Part shown: positions 8,223-10,532 of the stretch, piece after piece
Layout: every line of letters begins with the position of its first letter
How positions within the stretch are numbered: position 1 is the first letter of the stretch
NCBI GenBank assembly: GCA_910592005.1
Contig: CAJVPP010003882.1
Coordinates: 1-10,532, forward strand
Length of the DNA: 10,532 nt
From: Funneliformis mosseae
Lineage: Eukaryota; Glomeromycota; Glomeromycetes; Glomerales; Glomeraceae
Direction of reading: 5' to 3'
The notes under the pieces: generated by a model
What the model saw: only the letters and a program-made list of their open reading frames with translations
Database searches by the model: none
Told to the model about the DNA's origin: nothing
Translations under genes and position numbers: made by a program

Positions 8223-8372
8223 TTAAATACTTTCACTTTTAAAACTTTCAATGTTACCTAGTACGCTAACTATAATAATATCTATTATAATACAATCTTG
8301 AACTGAATTTAGTACATTAACCATTCTTAAAAATTCATCATCTAAATTTTCTAATATGCATGATTTCTTCAT
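8223..8372 (-). pseudogene. short unidentified open frame, 49 codons
   Basis: ATG 8372 to TAA 8223 reads MKKSCILENLDDEFLRMVNV and continues with an Ile/Val-rich stretch ending in ESI. It is open and mixed in composition in a region where most frames are full of stops. It lies downstream of another minus-strand coding remnant and may be its last exon. No family is recognised; it could also be a chance frame. Confidence 0.25.
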
Positions 8373-8558
8373 TCTTATTGGTTATTACTAGAAGCAGGAA
8401 TAAAGTCAAAATGGAATCAAAACAGAATTGAAAATTTTTTTTTTAATAAAAAAATCTAAAAAATGAATAAAATGATTTAGAAAAAATTATTTGCAATTTT
8501 AATAAACAATTGAATAAGCTAAAAAAATTACAATAAATTTACTTTGATTTCATTTATG

Positions 8559-8830
8559 TTAACCAGTAGAAATACCTTTATAGAAATCTAACTTGCATTG
8601 TAAATTGAAAAGACCTTTCAAATCTTGAGCTTTTCTTTCACGATTATCTTGATGAATTCTGTAAAACTTGGTTATTAATATCTCATTAAGATAATGTATT
8701 TGTTGAAGATCTTTGCGAATGATCTTAAAATTTTGTTACTGTATTTATATCATCTTCAGTCCTTTTGGTCTATACCAAGTATTACAACTCCAATCTCTCC
8801 AAATTTAAGGTTCCTTTCTATCTTTGATTA
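8559..8830 (-). pseudogene. coding remnant of an unidentified protein
   Basis: The frame from 8735 to TAA 8559 is open for 58 codons, with a convincing protein-like composition: KIIRKDLQQIHYLNEIL, TKFYRIHQDNRERKAQ, then DLKGLFNLQCKLDFYKGIST. Upstream, in shifted frames, come TKRTEDDINTVTKF (about 8777-8735) and GEIGVVILGIDQKD (about 8800-8760). This indicates at least one frameshift. The charged, helix-like text looks real, but I cannot assign a family. The start is not identifiable. Confidence 0.4.
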
Positions 8831-9694
8831 GCTAATAAATTTAGACTTTTCACTTTTATTAAATAAAACTGAGTATATAGTCACGAAAGCTACGTATACG
8901 TTCCTATCTTTTTAATTTAATGAAATATTAATAAAAGAGGTAGTATTAAAAATTAAAGAATAGAATAAAAGAATAAAAGTATTATATGTAATAATAATAT
9001 TAAAAAGAACCTTTTAACAAGACAACCTTTTTTTTCTCCACTAACTAAGGTTGAAATTAATAATATATTTTAAAAATAAAACTACTACTTACATTAAAAG
9101 ATATTATAATAACCTCTAATTTTTTATTTATTTTATTTAAACATAATACCAGATAAAGACATTTCTAAGATAATGTGTAATTATGATGAATTGTAAAAAT
9201 AAATAATAACGCATTAATAATTTATTGTCTGAAGCATAGCGGAGAACATTACGTTCTGTACAAAAAAGTAAAAATATTTGTCAGTCATGCACGTAATTAG
9301 TGTGATTTATATGTTATAAAAAACTTAACAAAATTTTTCGATATTATTAAATAATTAAATTAACTATTTAATGCTGTTAAATAATTAAATTAAACTTTTG
9401 ATAATATTAAATAATAAATTAATTTTTAATACCAGCTAACAGTAAATTAAACTTTGATATTGATAGACTTATTATTAATTAAACTTCATTAAATTATTAG
9501 ATTTGTAAACAAAACATAAAGATGTATTTTAATAAATTAAATCTTTTCTCTTTCTTTATATAATTATTGCTTTTATTATAATAAATAATCTTCTTATATA
9601 CCTTCTTATAAAAATTAAAAAGTTAATTAATGAATAAATAAATATTGATTGATCTTTCTTGTATTATTTATTTTCATTGTTAAAATCATTAAAA
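8831..9694. other. AT-rich stretch without a gene
   Basis: Both strands show no sustained coding frame, RNA gene shape or transposon terminus. The only internal structure noticed is a degenerate 30-bp-period repeat (9348-9437) and a small palindrome, AGAACATTACGTTCT, at about 9242-9256. Confidence 0.6.
9348..9437. repeat. three degenerate 30-bp-period units
   Basis: TTAAATAATTAAATTAA starts at 9348 and 9378, and a one-base-shorter variant starts at 9408, giving an exact 30-bp spacing. The second half of each unit is poorly conserved. In DNA this AT-rich the pattern may be of little significance. Confidence 0.5.
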
Positions 9695-10532
9695 ATGTTA
9701 AAAAAAATGGATAATGAACCTGATATTATTCGTCTTGAAACACTTAGAAAGTGTAAAAGTAGGGAAAACAAAACTTCTGATCAATAAGAAAAGTATTGTA
9801 TTTATAATCATGAATATAAATAGAAGAAAACTTGCTGAAAAAACTGCTGAGTATCGTGAGATAAGACTTAGTAAGTAACGTAAATGAATGCATAAAAGAA
9901 GAGCAAAATCTATTTTAAGAAACATTGATAGGAATACTAATCATAACCAGAGTCTTGAATAGCAACTTCTTGAATCTGACTAAAAACTATTGCAGAATTT
10001 TCGTAAAAAGATCGATGAATTAATCAATCAATATTGTTCTATTTATAATGAAACAATTCCCATTGATTAAACTTGTAAGAGAAATGTGTTGTAGCTGTTA
10101 TTCTGATAAGGATCAAATAAAGAAATTCACCTTAGAAATCAATATGAACCTGGGAGATATTCCTGAGAAACTACAAGGATTTACTGAAATAGAGGAGATA
10201 TAAATTGCTCAGATTTACCTAATTGTCTTAGTTTACTATCTTTATGGTAGTCAATATGCATACCGTAATCATATCATTAACTTTTCACAAAATATATCTG
10301 AGTTTATAACATGACTCCCTCAATGTCTTTCATCATTAGATATTCTTATCATTCATTATTAGTCCTCAAACACTTTAACATTTAGAGACTTCAATATTCA
10401 TCATAGTAAGGTTGCTCACGCACTTTATTGGTTAAAAATGAATACTGCTACTATACTAATATTATCATTAATGAAGAAATATTACAATCTTTACCTGACA
10501 ATGGTCCTGTTGATGATCAGCTTTCCTGGCTT
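9695..10532 (+). pseudogene. Helitron replicase pseudogene, copy 2 (N-terminal part, runs off the window)
   Basis: ATG 9695 reads MLKKMDNEPDIIRLETLRK and continues to a TAA at 9785. Homology to copy 1 begins in the A-run at about 9700 and extends to the window end (copy 1: 6675 down to 5867). Copy 2 keeps the DUF6570-like text INMNLGDIPEKLQGFTEIE and SQYAYRNHIINFSQNISEF, and then FRDFNIHHSKVAHALYWL. Stops include TAA 9785, TGA 10312 and TAG 10360, all also present in copy 1. An extra A near 10051 shifts the frame, and a private TAA lies at about 10200. By hand count it differs from copy 1 at about 34 aligned bases plus three indels. Rep and helicase regions would lie beyond the right edge. 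Confidence 0.87.

Noticed and set aside
9225..9300. Possible structured RNA around the slightly GC-richer patch
   Set aside because: Only a short imperfect palindrome was found, with no cloverleaf or conserved box motifs.

Overview
The window is AT-rich and consists almost entirely of transposable elements and decayed genes. No intact protein-coding gene was found. Short GT-AG introns, an obligate intron-bearing hAT transposase and a Helitron of the type that carries a DUF6570-like region before its Rep domain point to a fungal genome. Base composition and the wording of these two transposon proteins best fit an arbuscular mycorrhizal fungus of the Rhizophagus/Glomeromycotina kind. That assignment rests on recognising the protein families, not on a database search.

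Layout. 1-210: four copies of a 51-bp tandem repeat, each able to form two hairpins. 211-380: a second block rich in inverted repeats. 381-1472: AT-rich sequence with no gene. 1473-4224 (+): a dead hAT transposase gene with a BED finger, an RNase H-like core, a dimerisation region and three recognisable introns, followed by subterminal repeats and a CACTG terminus at 4421. A 172-bp pogo/Tigger-like miniature element (1681-1852, TA target duplication) lies inside its first exon. 4422-6745 (-): a dead Helitron replicase, in which the HUH and two-tyrosine motifs are still readable; its reading frame is cut by the hAT terminus. 6951-7094: an array of AACCRGTTATAA palindromes. 7106-about 7950 (+) and 8223-about 8830 (-): two unrecognised decayed genes. 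8831-9694: AT-rich, with a short 30-bp-period repeat. 9695-10532 (+): a second Helitron copy, cut off by the window end, homologous to the first and in opposite orientation.

The elements give a relative history. The Helitron came first, the hAT element landed in it, and the miniature element landed in the hAT gene. The two Helitron copies share the same premature stops, so they descend from an ancestor that was already non-coding, or were moved in trans. Nearly all differences between them, and all differences among the 51-bp repeats, are transitions. This suggests decay by cytosine deamination. Nothing here looks like a new functional system; the interest lies in the nested structure and the mutation pattern.
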